Source: N074bin45 sp039587475 (GTDB taxonomy: Bacteria > Gemmatimonadota > Gemmatimonadetes > Gemmatimonadales > GWC2-71-9). From it: a stretch of 64,000 nucleotides of DNA. Positions 8,740 to 19,000 of the stretch are shown piece by piece (position 1 is the first letter of the stretch; each line of letters starts with the position of its first letter). The stretch spans positions 1 through 64,000 of the forward strand of contig JBDHIK010000001.1 of assembly GCA_039587475.1 (NCBI GenBank), read 5' to 3'. A model generated the notes under the pieces. The model made no database searches. It worked only from the letters and a program-made list of their open reading frames with translations, and was not told the origin of the DNA. The translations under genes were made by a program, and so were the position numbers.

Positions 8740-10872
8740 CTATTCCGGGTAGTAGCGCTGGCCCGCCTTGGCGTGATCCAGCAAGCTGGGGGCTGGAGTG
8801 AAGCGGGGACCGAACATGGCGGTCAGACTCTGCAGCACGTCGACGACACGGGCCGCCCCGAGGCTGTCGATCATACGGAGCGGCCCGCCCCGAAACGGCG
8901 GGAATCCGATGCCGAAGATGGCACCGATATCGCCGTCACGAGGCGATCGCACGACTCCGTCCGACACCGCTCGGGCCGCTTCGTTGAGCATGGCGTACAC
9001 GAGGCGTTGCTCGATGGTCTCGGGGGACACCTCATCCAGGCGACGAACGCCGAGCAGCTGGTACACGGCCGGGTCGGGCTTCTTCTTCTTTCTCTCGTAG
9101 CGGTACAAGCCACGCCGGTTCTTGCGACCGAGGCGATTGTCCCGCATCAGGGCATCGACCACCGGGGCCGGCCGCAGTCGTTCTTCGAAGGCCTCATGCA
9201 TGACGGCCGATGCCTTCTGAGCGACATCGATGCCGACTTCGTCCAGGAGGGCTGCAGGCCCTACCGGGAATCCGAAGCGCGTCATGACCCGATCGATGAG
9301 TTCGATGGGAGTGCCTTCGGCGATGAGGAATCCCGCTTCGTTCATGTAGGGCGACAGGATCCGGTTCACCCAGAAGCCCGGGTGGTCACGCACCACGATG
9401 ACGGTCTTGCCCATCTGACGTCCAAAACGTACCGCCGTCACGATGGTATCCGCGTCCGTCTTGCTGGAAGGGATGATCTCCAGGAGAGGCATTCTGTCGA
9501 CGGGTGAGAAGAAATGCATCCCGATGACCCGTTCCGGATGCTGGGCTTCGCTCCCGATATCACCGATGGGAATGGTCGACGTATTGGTGGCGAAGACGGC
9601 ATCGTGGGCCAGGATCCGCTCGAACTCGGCCAGCACCGCCTGCTTGACGCCGAGGTCTTCGAACACGGCTTCGACGACCAGATCGACATGCTTGAAGCCG
9701 GCCAGGTCGCTGGTTCCAGACAGCAAGGCCGTCAGTCTCTCGTGCTGTTGTTTGGTGATTCGGCGCCGAGCCAGCCGTCCGTTCAGCGGTTGGCGCGCGG
9801 CCGCCAGCCCGCTTGCCACACGGGTGAGGTCCGTGTCTCTGAGGCGCACCTCGACCGCTGCCTTGCTGACGGCAGTCCCGGCAATACCGGCGCCCATGAA
9901 ACCGGCCCCGACGACTCCCATGCGGCGGACCTCCCTGGGGACGCCGGCACCGTCCGGAACGCCATCGTCCTTCTTGAGCGCGGTCGTGGCAAAGAAGATC
10001 TGGACGAGCTTGCGCGACACATCCGTGACCGCCAAGCGTCCGAATTCACGATGCTCGGCCACGAGGCCGGCGCGCATCCCTTGCTCCAGGCCGACGCGGA
10101 CGCAGTCCAACGCGGCCAACGGCGCCGGGTAGTGGCCACCCGTCTTGGCCCGCACCTGCCGAGCCGCCTGGTGGTACACCAGACGGCGGCCCAGCGGGTT
10201 GCGATCCAGCAGCAACCCGGCGACCCCCGACGCGCGGGGCGACCTGGTCACCTTGGGGCTCCGGGCCAACCGGTGCGCCGCCGTGACGGCGGTCTGAAGG
10301 AGGATGGCTTGCGGGACAAGTTCATCCACCATCCCGAGCCGGTGGGCCTTCCGCGCAGGAATGGTCTTGCCCTGGAGGATGATATCCAGCGCGGCGCGAA
10401 GCCCGATCAACCTGGGAAGCCGCTGGCAGCCTCCGGCGCCTGGGAGGAGTCCCAACTGCACCTCCGGCAGACCCAGAACCGTCTTGGGGTCGTTCGTTGC
10501 GATGCGATAGTGGCACGCCAGCACGAACTCGAGTCCGCCGCCGAGACAGGCGCCGTGGATGGCAGCGAGGAGCGGCTTGGGGAACCCGGCGATATCGTCC
10601 AGCATCTCCTGGCCATCTGTGCTCAACGCCTCCGCCTCTTCGCGGCCCTGGACCTTGGTGAACTCCTCGATGTCCGCCCCGGCGATGAAGGTGTCCGGTT
10701 TCCCCGACACGAACAGCACCGCGCGGGCGCTCGTGTCGTCGCGGAGAGCGGCAAACACCTCCCGGAACTCCGCTCTGCCGTCAGCGGTCAACTTGTTCAC
10801 CGGCTCGCCGGGAAGGTCCATCGTCACCACGGCGACGCCATCTTCGTTGGTGACGGAGAAGATCGGCGTCAT
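8740..10872 (-). CDS. Fatty-acid oxidation multifunctional protein (enoyl-CoA hydratase / 3-hydroxyacyl-CoA dehydrogenase)
   Basis: A 710-residue FadJ/FadB-type protein carrying out two steps of beta-oxidation: hydration of enoyl-CoA and NAD-dependent oxidation of 3-hydroxyacyl-CoA. Residues 1-190 are a crotonase domain with the oxyanion-hole and catalytic regions HGACLGGGLEFVLACHYRIA and GLPEVQLGLLPGAGG. The Rossmann domain starts near residue 312 with GVVGAGFMGAGIAG and contains GMHFFSPVDRMPLLEII; two C-terminal helical domains follow (DHPGFWVNRIL). ATG 10872 overlaps the stop of the thiolase gene by 4 nt (ATGA), forming a two-gene operon. An in-frame extension upstream is rejected because it would overlap the thiolase completely. 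Confidence 0.93.
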   Translation of the reverse strand: MTPIFSVTNEDGVAVVTMDLPGEPVNKLTADGRAEFREVFAALRDDTSARAVLFVSGKPDTFIAGADIEEFTKVQGREEAEALSTDGQEMLDDIAGFPKPLLAAIHGACLGGGLEFVLACHYRIATNDPKTVLGLPEVQLGLLPGAGGCQRLPRLIGLRAALDIILQGKTIPARKAHRLGMVDELVPQAILLQTAVTAAHRLARSPKVTRSPRASGVAGLLLDRNPLGRRLVYHQAARQVRAKTGGHYPAPLAALDCVRVGLEQGMRAGLVAEHREFGRLAVTDVSRKLVQIFFATTALKKDDGVPDGAGVPREVRRMGVVGAGFMGAGIAGTAVSKAAVEVRLRDTDLTRVASGLAAARQPLNGRLARRRITKQQHERLTALLSGTSDLAGFKHVDLVVEAVFEDLGVKQAVLAEFERILAHDAVFATNTSTIPIGDIGSEAQHPERVIGMHFFSPVDRMPLLEIIPSSKTDADTIVTAVRFGRQMGKTVIVVRDHPGFWVNRILSPYMNEAGFLIAEGTPIELIDRVMTRFGFPVGPAALLDEVGIDVAQKASAVMHEAFEERLRPAPVVDALMRDNRLGRKNRRGLYRYERKKKKPDPAVYQLLGVRRLDEVSPETIEQRLVYAMLNEAARAVSDGVVRSPRDGDIGAIFGIGFPPFRGGPLRMIDSLGAARVVDVLQSLTAMFGPRFTPAPSLLDHAKAGQRYYPE

Positions 10873-12158
10873 GTCCGCTCCAACACGAGGGCGGAACCCA
10901 TGCCGCCTTGCGCACAGATGGAGACGAGACCGAACTGCACGTCGCGGCGCTGCATCTCGTTGGCGAGGGTGGTGACCAACCGGGCACCGGTCGCGCCGAA
11001 CGGATGTCCGATCGCGATCGACCCGCCGTAGACGTTGGTGACGTCCCAGTCGACCTGCCCCAACGGGGCCGACCGGCCAAGTCGCTCCGCCCACGCACTT
11101 GACCCCCAGGCCTGCTCGTTGGAAATCACCTGCGACGCGAAGGCTTCGTGAATCTCCACCGCCCCCAGTTCGTTCCAGGTGATGCCGGCCCGGTCGAGTG
11201 CCTTGGGGACTGCGTAGGCCGGGCCCATGAGGAGCTGCCACCCGGGATCTACCGCCGCCACCGCGTAGCTGCGAATGCAGGCCAGAGGTCGGTATCCCAG
11301 AGCCTCCGCCTTGTCGGCATCCATCAGCACCACCGCGGCCGCACCATCGGTCAGCGGTGAGGAATTGCCCGCTGTGACGGTACCGTAGCGTCGGTCGAAC
11401 ACGGGACGCAGTGCCGCCAGGGCCTCGAGGGAAGTGTCGGCACGAATCCCGTTGTCGCCCGTGACTACCCCATCGGGCCCATCAAACCATGGCGCGATCT
11501 CACGGGCCAGCACCCCATCGGCGGCGCCGCGCGCGGCACGCTGATGGCTCATCAGGGCATAGCGATCCTGGTCTTCCCGACTGATGTGGTTTTCCTTGGC
11601 CATCTTCTCGGCCGATTGCCCCATCGATTCGCCGGTGGACGGCTCGGCGATGGCCGGTACGACGGGCACCAGATCGCGGGGCCGGACACGGGCCAGGGCC
11701 CTGAGCCGTTGCCGGATGGACTTGGCCTTGCTGGCCTGTATCAGGATGTCGCTGAAGCGCCTGGAATGGAGAATCGGAATGTCCGACAGCGACTCCACGC
11801 CCCCGGCGATGACGGTCTCGGCATGGCGAAGGCTGATCTGGTCAGCGGCGGCAGTGATCGCCTGGGCCGAAGAGGCGCAGGCTCTGTTCAAGGTGTAGGC
11901 GGGTATGGTCGCGGGGAACTGGGGCAGCAGGCTCACCTCGCGAGCCACGTTGGGGGCCAGAACCGATGGAACGACCTGACCGAAAATCACTTCATCGACT
12001 TCGGATCCAGGTAGTTCAGTCTGATAGAGCAGTTCTCGCGTCACGAATCGGGCGAGGTCGACGCCGGAGATATCCCGCAGAACGGTGCCACTCTTGGCGA
12101 ACGGCGAGCGGAGGCCGGCCACGATGGCAACGCGTCGACCGCCGGGGATACCTCTCAT
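10869..12158 (-). CDS. Acetyl-CoA C-acyltransferase (FadI-type thiolase)
   Basis: A thiolase of 429 residues from ATG 12158; an ATG at 12179 would add 7. It performs the thiolytic last step of beta-oxidation, giving acetyl-CoA. The nucleophilic cysteine lies in NRACASSAQA, the active-site histidines in EIHEAFA and GHPFGATG, and the C-terminal cysteine in CAQGGMGSA. The size and the FadI-like insertions (FSDILIQASKAKS) fit the trifunctional-complex beta subunit FadI rather than a biosynthetic thiolase. It is first in the operon with the hydratase/dehydrogenase gene and 82 nt downstream of the methyltransferase gene. Confidence 0.92.
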   Translation of the reverse strand: MRGIPGGRRVAIVAGLRSPFAKSGTVLRDISGVDLARFVTRELLYQTELPGSEVDEVIFGQVVPSVLAPNVAREVSLLPQFPATIPAYTLNRACASSAQAITAAADQISLRHAETVIAGGVESLSDIPILHSRRFSDILIQASKAKSIRQRLRALARVRPRDLVPVVPAIAEPSTGESMGQSAEKMAKENHISREDQDRYALMSHQRAARGAADGVLAREIAPWFDGPDGVVTGDNGIRADTSLEALAALRPVFDRRYGTVTAGNSSPLTDGAAAVVLMDADKAEALGYRPLACIRSYAVAAVDPGWQLLMGPAYAVPKALDRAGITWNELGAVEIHEAFASQVISNEQAWGSSAWAERLGRSAPLGQVDWDVTNVYGGSIAIGHPFGATGARLVTTLANEMQRRDVQFGLVSICAQGGMGSALVLERT

Positions 12159-12240
12159 GACGAAAGGCGCCCGACCCATGGAGGCCGTTCGCTGGGGTCG
12201 TCCTGTCCTGATACATGAGGGTTGTCATCCGACATGGCGA

Positions 12241-12792
12241 TCAGTCGGTGAGGCGCTGGGCAACCACGCTCGCGACCGCCCGCCACCGCTCGGAATCCAC
12301 TGGCTCGAGGACCTCGCGCCCGTGGACGATCTCGAGCGGCGCGACCAACCGGGCCAACTCGCCGGGCCGGAGCAGATGGTCCTCGGATTGCGGCCCCCAC
12401 CCCAGGTCACGCTGGGCCACCAGAAACGTCTCCACCATGAGCACCCCGCCCGGACCGACCGCATCCACGATATGGTGCCACCGGTGTCGGTCGAGGTAGT
12501 TGAACACCAGCACCGCGTCGAACTGTCCCAGATCCGGCCAGTCACCTTCGAGATCCGCGAGACGCCAGTCGATGTCGAGGCGGCGCTGCTCAGCGGCGGC
12601 CCGGGCCGCCTCGATGCGCTCGCGGTCGTGGTCGATGGCGACCACCTTGGCGCCCAGCTCCGCCGCGGCCAGGCTGTGGCGACCCTCTCCGCAGCCGATG
12701 TCCAGGACCCGTTTGTCCCGGCCCAGCATGAACTCGTGCCAGTTGAACCAGACACTGGCAGGGGGTACGACTGGTGGGGGGGGCACGGACAC
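12241..12792 (-). CDS. Class I SAM-dependent methyltransferase
   Basis: A 183-residue Rossmann-fold methyltransferase. Motif I is LDIGCGEGRHSL near residue 30, motif II is KVVAIDHD, motif III is DIDWRLADLE and motif IV is FDAVLVFNYLDR. The SAM site is complete; the short C-terminal half gives no substrate clue. It resembles the TehB/UbiE-like small methyltransferases acting on toxic anions or small molecules. The N-terminus is proline-rich (MSVPPPPVVPPAS), so a slightly later start cannot be excluded. It lies in the same direction as the beta-oxidation genes, upstream of them. Confidence 0.82.
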   Translation of the reverse strand: MSVPPPPVVPPASVWFNWHEFMLGRDKRVLDIGCGEGRHSLAAAELGAKVVAIDHDRERIEAARAAAEQRRLDIDWRLADLEGDWPDLGQFDAVLVFNYLDRHRWHHIVDAVGPGGVLMVETFLVAQRDLGWGPQSEDHLLRPGELARLVAPLEIVHGREVLEPVDSERWRAVASVVAQRLTD

Positions 12793-12899
12793 TAGCTCGA
12801 TGACCTCACGGTGAATGCGAAAGACGGGGGCTTCCGTGCTGGAATGATGCTCCGCAGCAGCCCCGTCGGCAAGCGTTGGAAGTTGTCACCGGTCGACGT

Positions 12900-14855
12900 T
12901 CACGTGGTTCGCCCACCGGCGTCCGGCGTGGCCGGACCGTGTGCATCCAGCCACAGGCGCTGGAGTCGATCCTCGACCTCCGAGAGTCTGACGGGCTTGA
13001 TGAGAATATTGGCCGGATCGACGTCGGCACCGGAGCCGTCCTGAATCTGCCCGAGGTCCCCGGTCAGGGTCAGCGTCCGCGCCGCCAATTCCGGATCACG
13101 AGCGAGCAGCGCCGTGTACAGTTGCTGTCCGTCCATGCGCGGCATCTTGAGATCGACGACAAGGGCGTCCACGTCATGCTGCCCGAGGAGCTCGAGCGCC
13201 TCGAGACCGTTGCCCGCCTCGAGTGTTCTGGCACCACGACTGGCCAGGTACCGCGCCATGGGCTGCCGGATGCCCTCCTCATCCTCCACCAGGAGGACAC
13301 ACATTCCCGTCAACAACCGCGGCCGGACCAGGGCCCGCGGCGGCGACCGCGTCAGGGCGGGGTCCGCGGGCACGCTGGAAGGCGGGAGGGAGAGAACGAA
13401 CTTGGCGCCGCGCGGAGTCGGAACGAACGTCAGGTCACCACCCAGATCGCGCACGATCTGCCGAGAGATGTACAAGCCGAGCCCCGTCCCGCCCTTGCCT
13501 TTGGTCGTCGTGAACGGGTGAAACAGCCGTTCATGAATCTCGGCGGGGACACCCGGACCGTTGTCCTCCACCGCCAGGCACACCGCATCAGCCGTTGCAT
13601 AGGTGGTGACGGCTATCCGTCTCGGGAGCTCGATGCCCTGGAGGGCATCGAGGGCATTCCCGAGAATGTTGACGACGACCTGCTCGATCCGGGCCGGATC
13701 TCCCGACGCGGAAGGAAGATCGCTCCCGAGCGACGCGTCGAGGGTGACGTCGTCCTGATTGAACCGATACGAGGCAAGCTCCAGGGCATCACGGCACACT
13801 TCGCTGAGGTCGGCCGACACGAGACCGCTGTCATCGGTTCTCACGAACCGCAGGAGACCCGACAGCAACCGGCCGGCCCTCCTCGCCTGCCGGACGATGT
13901 GCTGCAGTTCGCTCCGCTGCTCCGCCGGGAGGGAGTCGTCCTCCAACCGCGCTTCTCCCATGGCGGCGATGGCCATCAACGGATTGTTGACTTCATGCGC
14001 CACCCCGGCGATCAGCTCTCCGGCAGCGGCAAACCGCCCCTGCGCTTCGGCACGTTGCCGCAACACGGCGGTCATGGAGTTGAAATGATCCGCCAGTCGC
14101 CCCACCTCATCGTGGCGTCGAACCGCGACCTCCACGTGCAGGTCGCCCTGAGCCACGAGCGACAGGCCTTCCTCGAGGCGGGCCAGCGGCTGCCAGATCC
14201 GTTGTCGCACCACGAACCAGATGACCGGGATGCCGATCAGGCCCACCACCAGCCAGAGCGCCAAGGCCCTCACGGCCTGGCGTGAGGAATCAGCCAGGGC
14301 CTCCTGACGGGACTGCAGGTTACGTATGCCCTCCAACTGGGCTCTGGTGAGCTGGGCGTCGAACAGGACGCGTAGTGAGTCCATGCGTCTGACGCCGGCC
14401 GCCGCCTCTTCACGTCGCCCCAACTCGATGAGGTCCATGACTTCATGCACGGTGCTTTGGAGACTGTTGGCGTGTCCCTGCGCAAGGACCAGGGATTCAC
14501 GCGTGTCGGGGGCCAGCTGATCCAACGGGGGAAATTCGTTGTCTGTGAAATACCCGAGGAGTTGCCCGCGCAAGTTGGCCACCGCCAGCGAGTCCCCAGA
14601 TGGGTCCCCCACCAGGATCTGCCCGACGGAAAAGGCCGCCCCCGTCAGAATATGGACCCGAGAAACGACCTCTTCGTACAGGAAGCGGCCGGGTTCCACG
14701 CCCTCCCGCATGTCCGTCGCGATCCGTCCAAGTTGCAGCGTGAGAAAGACCATCATGGCCGTGGCGTACACGGTCACCGCGGCCAGGAGAATGACCGAGA
14801 TGCCTTTGAGGCTCAGCCCTCGTCCGGCCCGACTGACCATGGGCGCGCCTCTCAT
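12900..14855 (-). CDS. Hybrid sensor histidine kinase with C-terminal receiver
   Basis: A 651-residue membrane-bound hybrid kinase. ATG 14855 overlaps the stop of the ligand-binding lipoprotein gene (ATGA). TM1 lies at residues 17-39, a helical periplasmic domain spans about 40-190, TM2 lies at 195-218, and a HAMP domain follows. The H-box AGVAHEVNNPL is near residue 288. The ATPase domain has the N box (NILGNALDAL), G1 (DNGPGVP), F (LFHPFTTTK) and G2 (GGTGLGLYI). A receiver domain from about residue 520 has the acceptor Asp in VVDLKMPRMDG and Lys in ILIKPVRL. It probably senses the liganded state of its partner lipoprotein in the periplasm. Confidence 0.92.
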   Translation of the reverse strand: MRGAPMVSRAGRGLSLKGISVILLAAVTVYATAMMVFLTLQLGRIATDMREGVEPGRFLYEEVVSRVHILTGAAFSVGQILVGDPSGDSLAVANLRGQLLGYFTDNEFPPLDQLAPDTRESLVLAQGHANSLQSTVHEVMDLIELGRREEAAAGVRRMDSLRVLFDAQLTRAQLEGIRNLQSRQEALADSSRQAVRALALWLVVGLIGIPVIWFVVRQRIWQPLARLEEGLSLVAQGDLHVEVAVRRHDEVGRLADHFNSMTAVLRQRAEAQGRFAAAGELIAGVAHEVNNPLMAIAAMGEARLEDDSLPAEQRSELQHIVRQARRAGRLLSGLLRFVRTDDSGLVSADLSEVCRDALELASYRFNQDDVTLDASLGSDLPSASGDPARIEQVVVNILGNALDALQGIELPRRIAVTTYATADAVCLAVEDNGPGVPAEIHERLFHPFTTTKGKGGTGLGLYISRQIVRDLGGDLTFVPTPRGAKFVLSLPPSSVPADPALTRSPPRALVRPRLLTGMCVLLVEDEEGIRQPMARYLASRGARTLEAGNGLEALELLGQHDVDALVVDLKMPRMDGQQLYTALLARDPELAARTLTLTGDLGQIQDGSGADVDPANILIKPVRLSEVEDRLQRLWLDAHGPATPDAGGRTT

Positions 14856-15943
14856 GGTGCGCTCACCACGTGCGTCGCGCCGTCGAGCGACCGGATCATG
14901 AGCCACGGGTCCGGCCGGTCCCGAGAGAAGTCGACGGTGCCGCTGACCCCTGTGAATGACGGACTCAAGCTGCCGAGCGTCTGCAGGTAACGACTCACGG
15001 CCGGGCCGTTGTTCCCCACCGTACGGATGGCACGGACCGTCACCATGATGGCGTCGTAGACCATGGCGTCGGCCGGAGTCGGCGCCCGGTTCGTCCGACG
15101 ACGGAAGCGCTGAATGAAGACCATGCCTGCTGAGTCCGCCACATGGGGATGCCAATACACGGAGAGGTAGACTGAGTCGGCCGCGGGCCCAGCAATGTCA
15201 TAAGGGATGGGACTGGCATAGGATCCATCACCAGCGATGACGCGGAGTCCGGGTTTCCGCCGCTCGACGGCCTTGGCGAGGGCCCAGGTTTCCGGAAACC
15301 TGGCGGCGGCAATGACCACATCGGGATTCGACCTGGTGAAGGAAGCGTCGACCATGGCTGCCAGGTTCGATTCCGGAGCAATCGGTATCTCTTCGAGGAC
15401 GGCGTTGCCGAGGGCCGCGAACTCCTGCACCACCCCGTAGCGCAACCCGAAACCGTAGGCGTCGTTGACGAAGAAGACCACGGGGCGACGCGCACCAAAG
15501 CGCTGCGACGCGAACCGGGCGAGAAACGCTCCCTGCAGGGAGTCGTCAGGCGCCAACGGGAACACACCTTTCAAGCCTCGAAGCCGCCGGGTCGTGGCGG
15601 TAGGGATGACGAAGGGGATGCCAGCTTCCTGGTACAGCGGAGCAGCCGTGAGGGCACTGGCACTGGACTCATGCCCGACCACCGCCACCAGATCGGGGAG
15701 CGCCAGAGCCCATTCGGCCCTACGGAAGGCGGCTTCCATCGTCATTTCGTGCCGCTGATCCACTTGCAGGACGATGACCGGTTGGCCCTCGCGGGCCGTC
15801 TCGGCAATGACCTCCTGGGCGACGCGCACCACATCCTCGGCACCGAACACCACGGCGATGACGGCCCTCGGCTGACCGCGCTCACAGGACAACACGCCGG
15901 TGGGCAGCAGGAGCAGCAATCCGGCCCGCCAGAAAAGCCTCAT
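14852..15943 (-). CDS. Periplasmic ligand-binding lipoprotein (LivJ-like, type I fold)
   Basis: A 363-residue protein of the branched-chain amino-acid-binding-protein-like family (type I periplasmic binding fold). ATG 15943 gives a lipoprotein signal with lipobox VLSC (Cys20). The first lobe carries VAVVGHESSASALTAAPLYQ, IPFVIPTATT and GVFPLAPDDSLQGAF, the second lobe VVFFVNDAYGFGL and PDVVIAAARFPE. No permease or ATPase genes accompany it; instead its stop overlaps the start of a hybrid histidine kinase. It therefore probably works as the extracytoplasmic sensor of that kinase rather than as a transporter component. Ligand unknown (amino acid or related small molecule). Confidence 0.85.
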   Translation of the reverse strand: MRLFWRAGLLLLLPTGVLSCERGQPRAVIAVVFGAEDVVRVAQEVIAETAREGQPVIVLQVDQRHEMTMEAAFRRAEWALALPDLVAVVGHESSASALTAAPLYQEAGIPFVIPTATTRRLRGLKGVFPLAPDDSLQGAFLARFASQRFGARRPVVFFVNDAYGFGLRYGVVQEFAALGNAVLEEIPIAPESNLAAMVDASFTRSNPDVVIAAARFPETWALAKAVERRKPGLRVIAGDGSYASPIPYDIAGPAADSVYLSVYWHPHVADSAGMVFIQRFRRRTNRAPTPADAMVYDAIMVTVRAIRTVGNNGPAVSRYLQTLGSLSPSFTGVSGTVDFSRDRPDPWLMIRSLDGATHVVSAP

Positions 15944-16081
15944 GATGGGGAGGTTATCGGCCGTACAGCGGCACGGCAAGACCCGGCTTTGGGGCCCAAG
16001 TTCTTGCCGGTTGCGCGCTTGGGGGGATCGTTATCTTCTCTACAGCGAAGCACCCCCTGAGCCGCCCGGGAGAGCGCGACC

Positions 16082-19000
16082 TTGGATCCCAACGTATTCG
16101 AAACCGCCAACGCGGGCTTTGCCCAGGCCCTCTACGAGGAGTTCCTCAAGAATCCGGCTTCTGTCCCTCCGGATTGGCGAGCCCTGTTCGAGAGCGGAGT
16201 CGTCGGCGAGACGCCGCCACCGGCGCCACCCGAAGCCCCCCCGAAACCAGGAGGAGACTCCTCCGGGTCCGATGCCGCCGACGACGATCAGGCACGAATC
16301 CCCGAACACGCCACCTTGATCAAGGGGCCCGCGGCGCGGCTGGTGGGGAACATGTCGGAGAGCCTGACGGTCCCGACCGCGACGAGCTTCCGCGAAATCC
16401 GGGTCTCGATCATGGACGCTCGGCGCCGCGAGCTGAATCAGAAGCTCGCAGCCTCAGGCCGGCAAACGAAGATCTCTTTCACCCACCTCATCGGATTCGC
16501 CCTCGCGGAGGCCGCCCAGGCTCACCCCGTCATGGGCAACACGCTTGCGATGGTGGACGGGAAGCCGTATCGGGTGTCGAAACCCACGATCGACCTGGGT
16601 TTGGCCGTCGACATGCAGCGGCGTGACGGCAGTCGCGGGCTGGTCGTTCCGGTCATCCGAGATACGGGCGCCATGGACTTCGGCGCGTTCCACACCGCCT
16701 ACGAGTCGCTGGTGGAGAAGGCGCGGACCAACAGCCTGATGCCGGACGATTTCGTCGGTGCGACGATCACCCTGACCAATCCGGGTGGAATCGGTACGGT
16801 GGCGTCGGTGCCGCGTTTGATGGCCAATCAGGGGAGCATCATCGCCGTCGGGGCCATCGGCTATCCGGTCGGCCTGCAGAATGTCCCGGCGGCGACCCTT
16901 CAGGAGATGGGCGCCAGCAAGGTCATGACCATGACCAGCACCTATGACCATCGGGTCATTCAGGGTGCAGAGTCCGGTGAATTCCTCCGCACCATGGACC
17001 GGCTGCTCCAGGGCGAGGAGACGTTCTACCAGCGGGTCTCGGAGTCGATGGGCCTTGGGGCGCTGGCGGCGGCGCCGACGCCAGCCGACGAGGTCGGGCC
17101 TAAACGGGCGTCGACCCCGATCGTGGTGGACGCCGAAGTGCCCAGTTCACAGCTGTACCACGTGGCTTCCGGTATGGCACTGGTCAGAGGCTTGCGCAGC
17201 TTCGGCCACATGGCAGCCCACCTCGACCCACTGGGGAGTCCACCCCCGGGCGACGCCTCGCTGGACCACAACGCGCTGGGGCTGACCGAAGAGGCCATGG
17301 CGACGGTTCCCGCCAAGGTCCTCCGCATCTACGTGCCCGGTCGCACGCTGGCGGAGGCCTACCCCCATCTGCTGGAGTGCTACACCGGCACCATCGCCTA
17401 CGAAGTCGAACACATCGACACCCACGAAGAGCGCGTCTGGCTGAGAGGCCAGATCGAATCCGGAGCGCACCGAACCCCACTGTCCGCGTCCCAGCGCACG
17501 GAACTGCTGCACCGACTTACGCAGGTCGAAGCCCTGGAGCAGTTCCTGCACAAGTCTTATCTGGGACAGAAGCGATTTTCGATCGAGGGGCTGGACGTGC
17601 TGGTCCCAATGCTGGATGCCGTCATCGAGCAGGGAGCTCAGGCCGGGGCCAGCGAAGTCGTGATCGGGATGGCCCACCGCGGCAGACTCAACGTACTGGC
17701 TCACACCGTCAACAAACCGTACGAGTCGATCTTCGCGGAGTTCGAGGGCGGCAAGGATCTGGACGACGTCGGCGCCCTCACACCGGAAGGTGGCACCGGA
17801 GATGTGAAGTATCATCACGGAGCCGAAGGGGCCCACGAGACCGCCGCCGGCAAGGCGGTCACGGTGATCCTGTCCTACAACCCCAGTCATCTCGAATTCG
17901 TGGGACCCGTGGTGGTCGGCGCGGCGCGAGCCGAGCAGACCCAGCGACGGGGCAGCACGGCGGTGCACGATGCCGCCAAGGCGGTGCCGGTCATCATTCA
18001 CGGCGACGCGGCATTCGCCGGCCAGGGCATCATCCAGGAGACGTTCAATCTGAGCGCCCTGAGGGGGTACAGCACCGGCGGAACCGTCCACATCATCGCC
18101 AACAACCAAGTCGGCTTCACCACCGACCCGGGCGACGCCCGATCGACCTACTATGCCAGCGACCTGGCGAAGGGGTTCGACGTCCCCATCATCCACGTCA
18201 ATGCCGACGATCCGGAGTCCTGTCTCGCGGCGATTCGCCTGGCGATGGACTACCGGGCCCGATTCCACAAGGACGTTCTCATCGACCTGGTCGGGTATCG
18301 GCGCTACGGGCACAACGAGGGGGACGAGCCGTCCTACACGCAGCCCCTGATGGCGGCCAGCATCAAGAAGCACCCGACCGTCCGGGCCCTGTACGCGGAA
18401 CGGCTCGACCGCGAAGGCGTGTTCCCGGCCAACGAGGCCGAGGCCGAGCGCGAAGCGGCCTATCAGCGGTTGGTGGGAATCCATCAGACCTTCAAGGCCA
18501 CGGACCCAGCGGTGGAGCCCGGGCGTGATGCGTCCCGGGACCGCGACCAGGTGATCGTGACCGCATTGTCGGCCGATCAACTGACGTCCTTGAACGACAA
18601 GCTCCTCATGTGGCCCGACGGATTCACCGTCAACCCCAAGCTCAAGAAGCAACTGGACCGGCGCCGGGCGGCGATGGGACCTGCGGGCGGCATCGAGTGG
18701 GCCCATGCGGAATCGCTCGCCCTGGCCTCGCTCCTAACCGAGGGTACGCCGGTCCGGATCACTGGTCAGGATACCGAGCGCGGCACCTTCAGCCAGAGGC
18801 ACATGGTACTGCACGACCCCTCCACCGGAGAGTCATGGTCACCCATTCAGCACCTGAGCGGAGCGCTGGCACCGCTCGAGGTGTACAACAGCCCGCTGTC
18901 GGAACAGGGCTGCCTCGGATTCGAGTACGGGTACAGCGCCGCGGCGGACGACGTCCTCGTCCTGTGGGAGGCGCAATTCGGTGACTTCATCAACAGCGCC

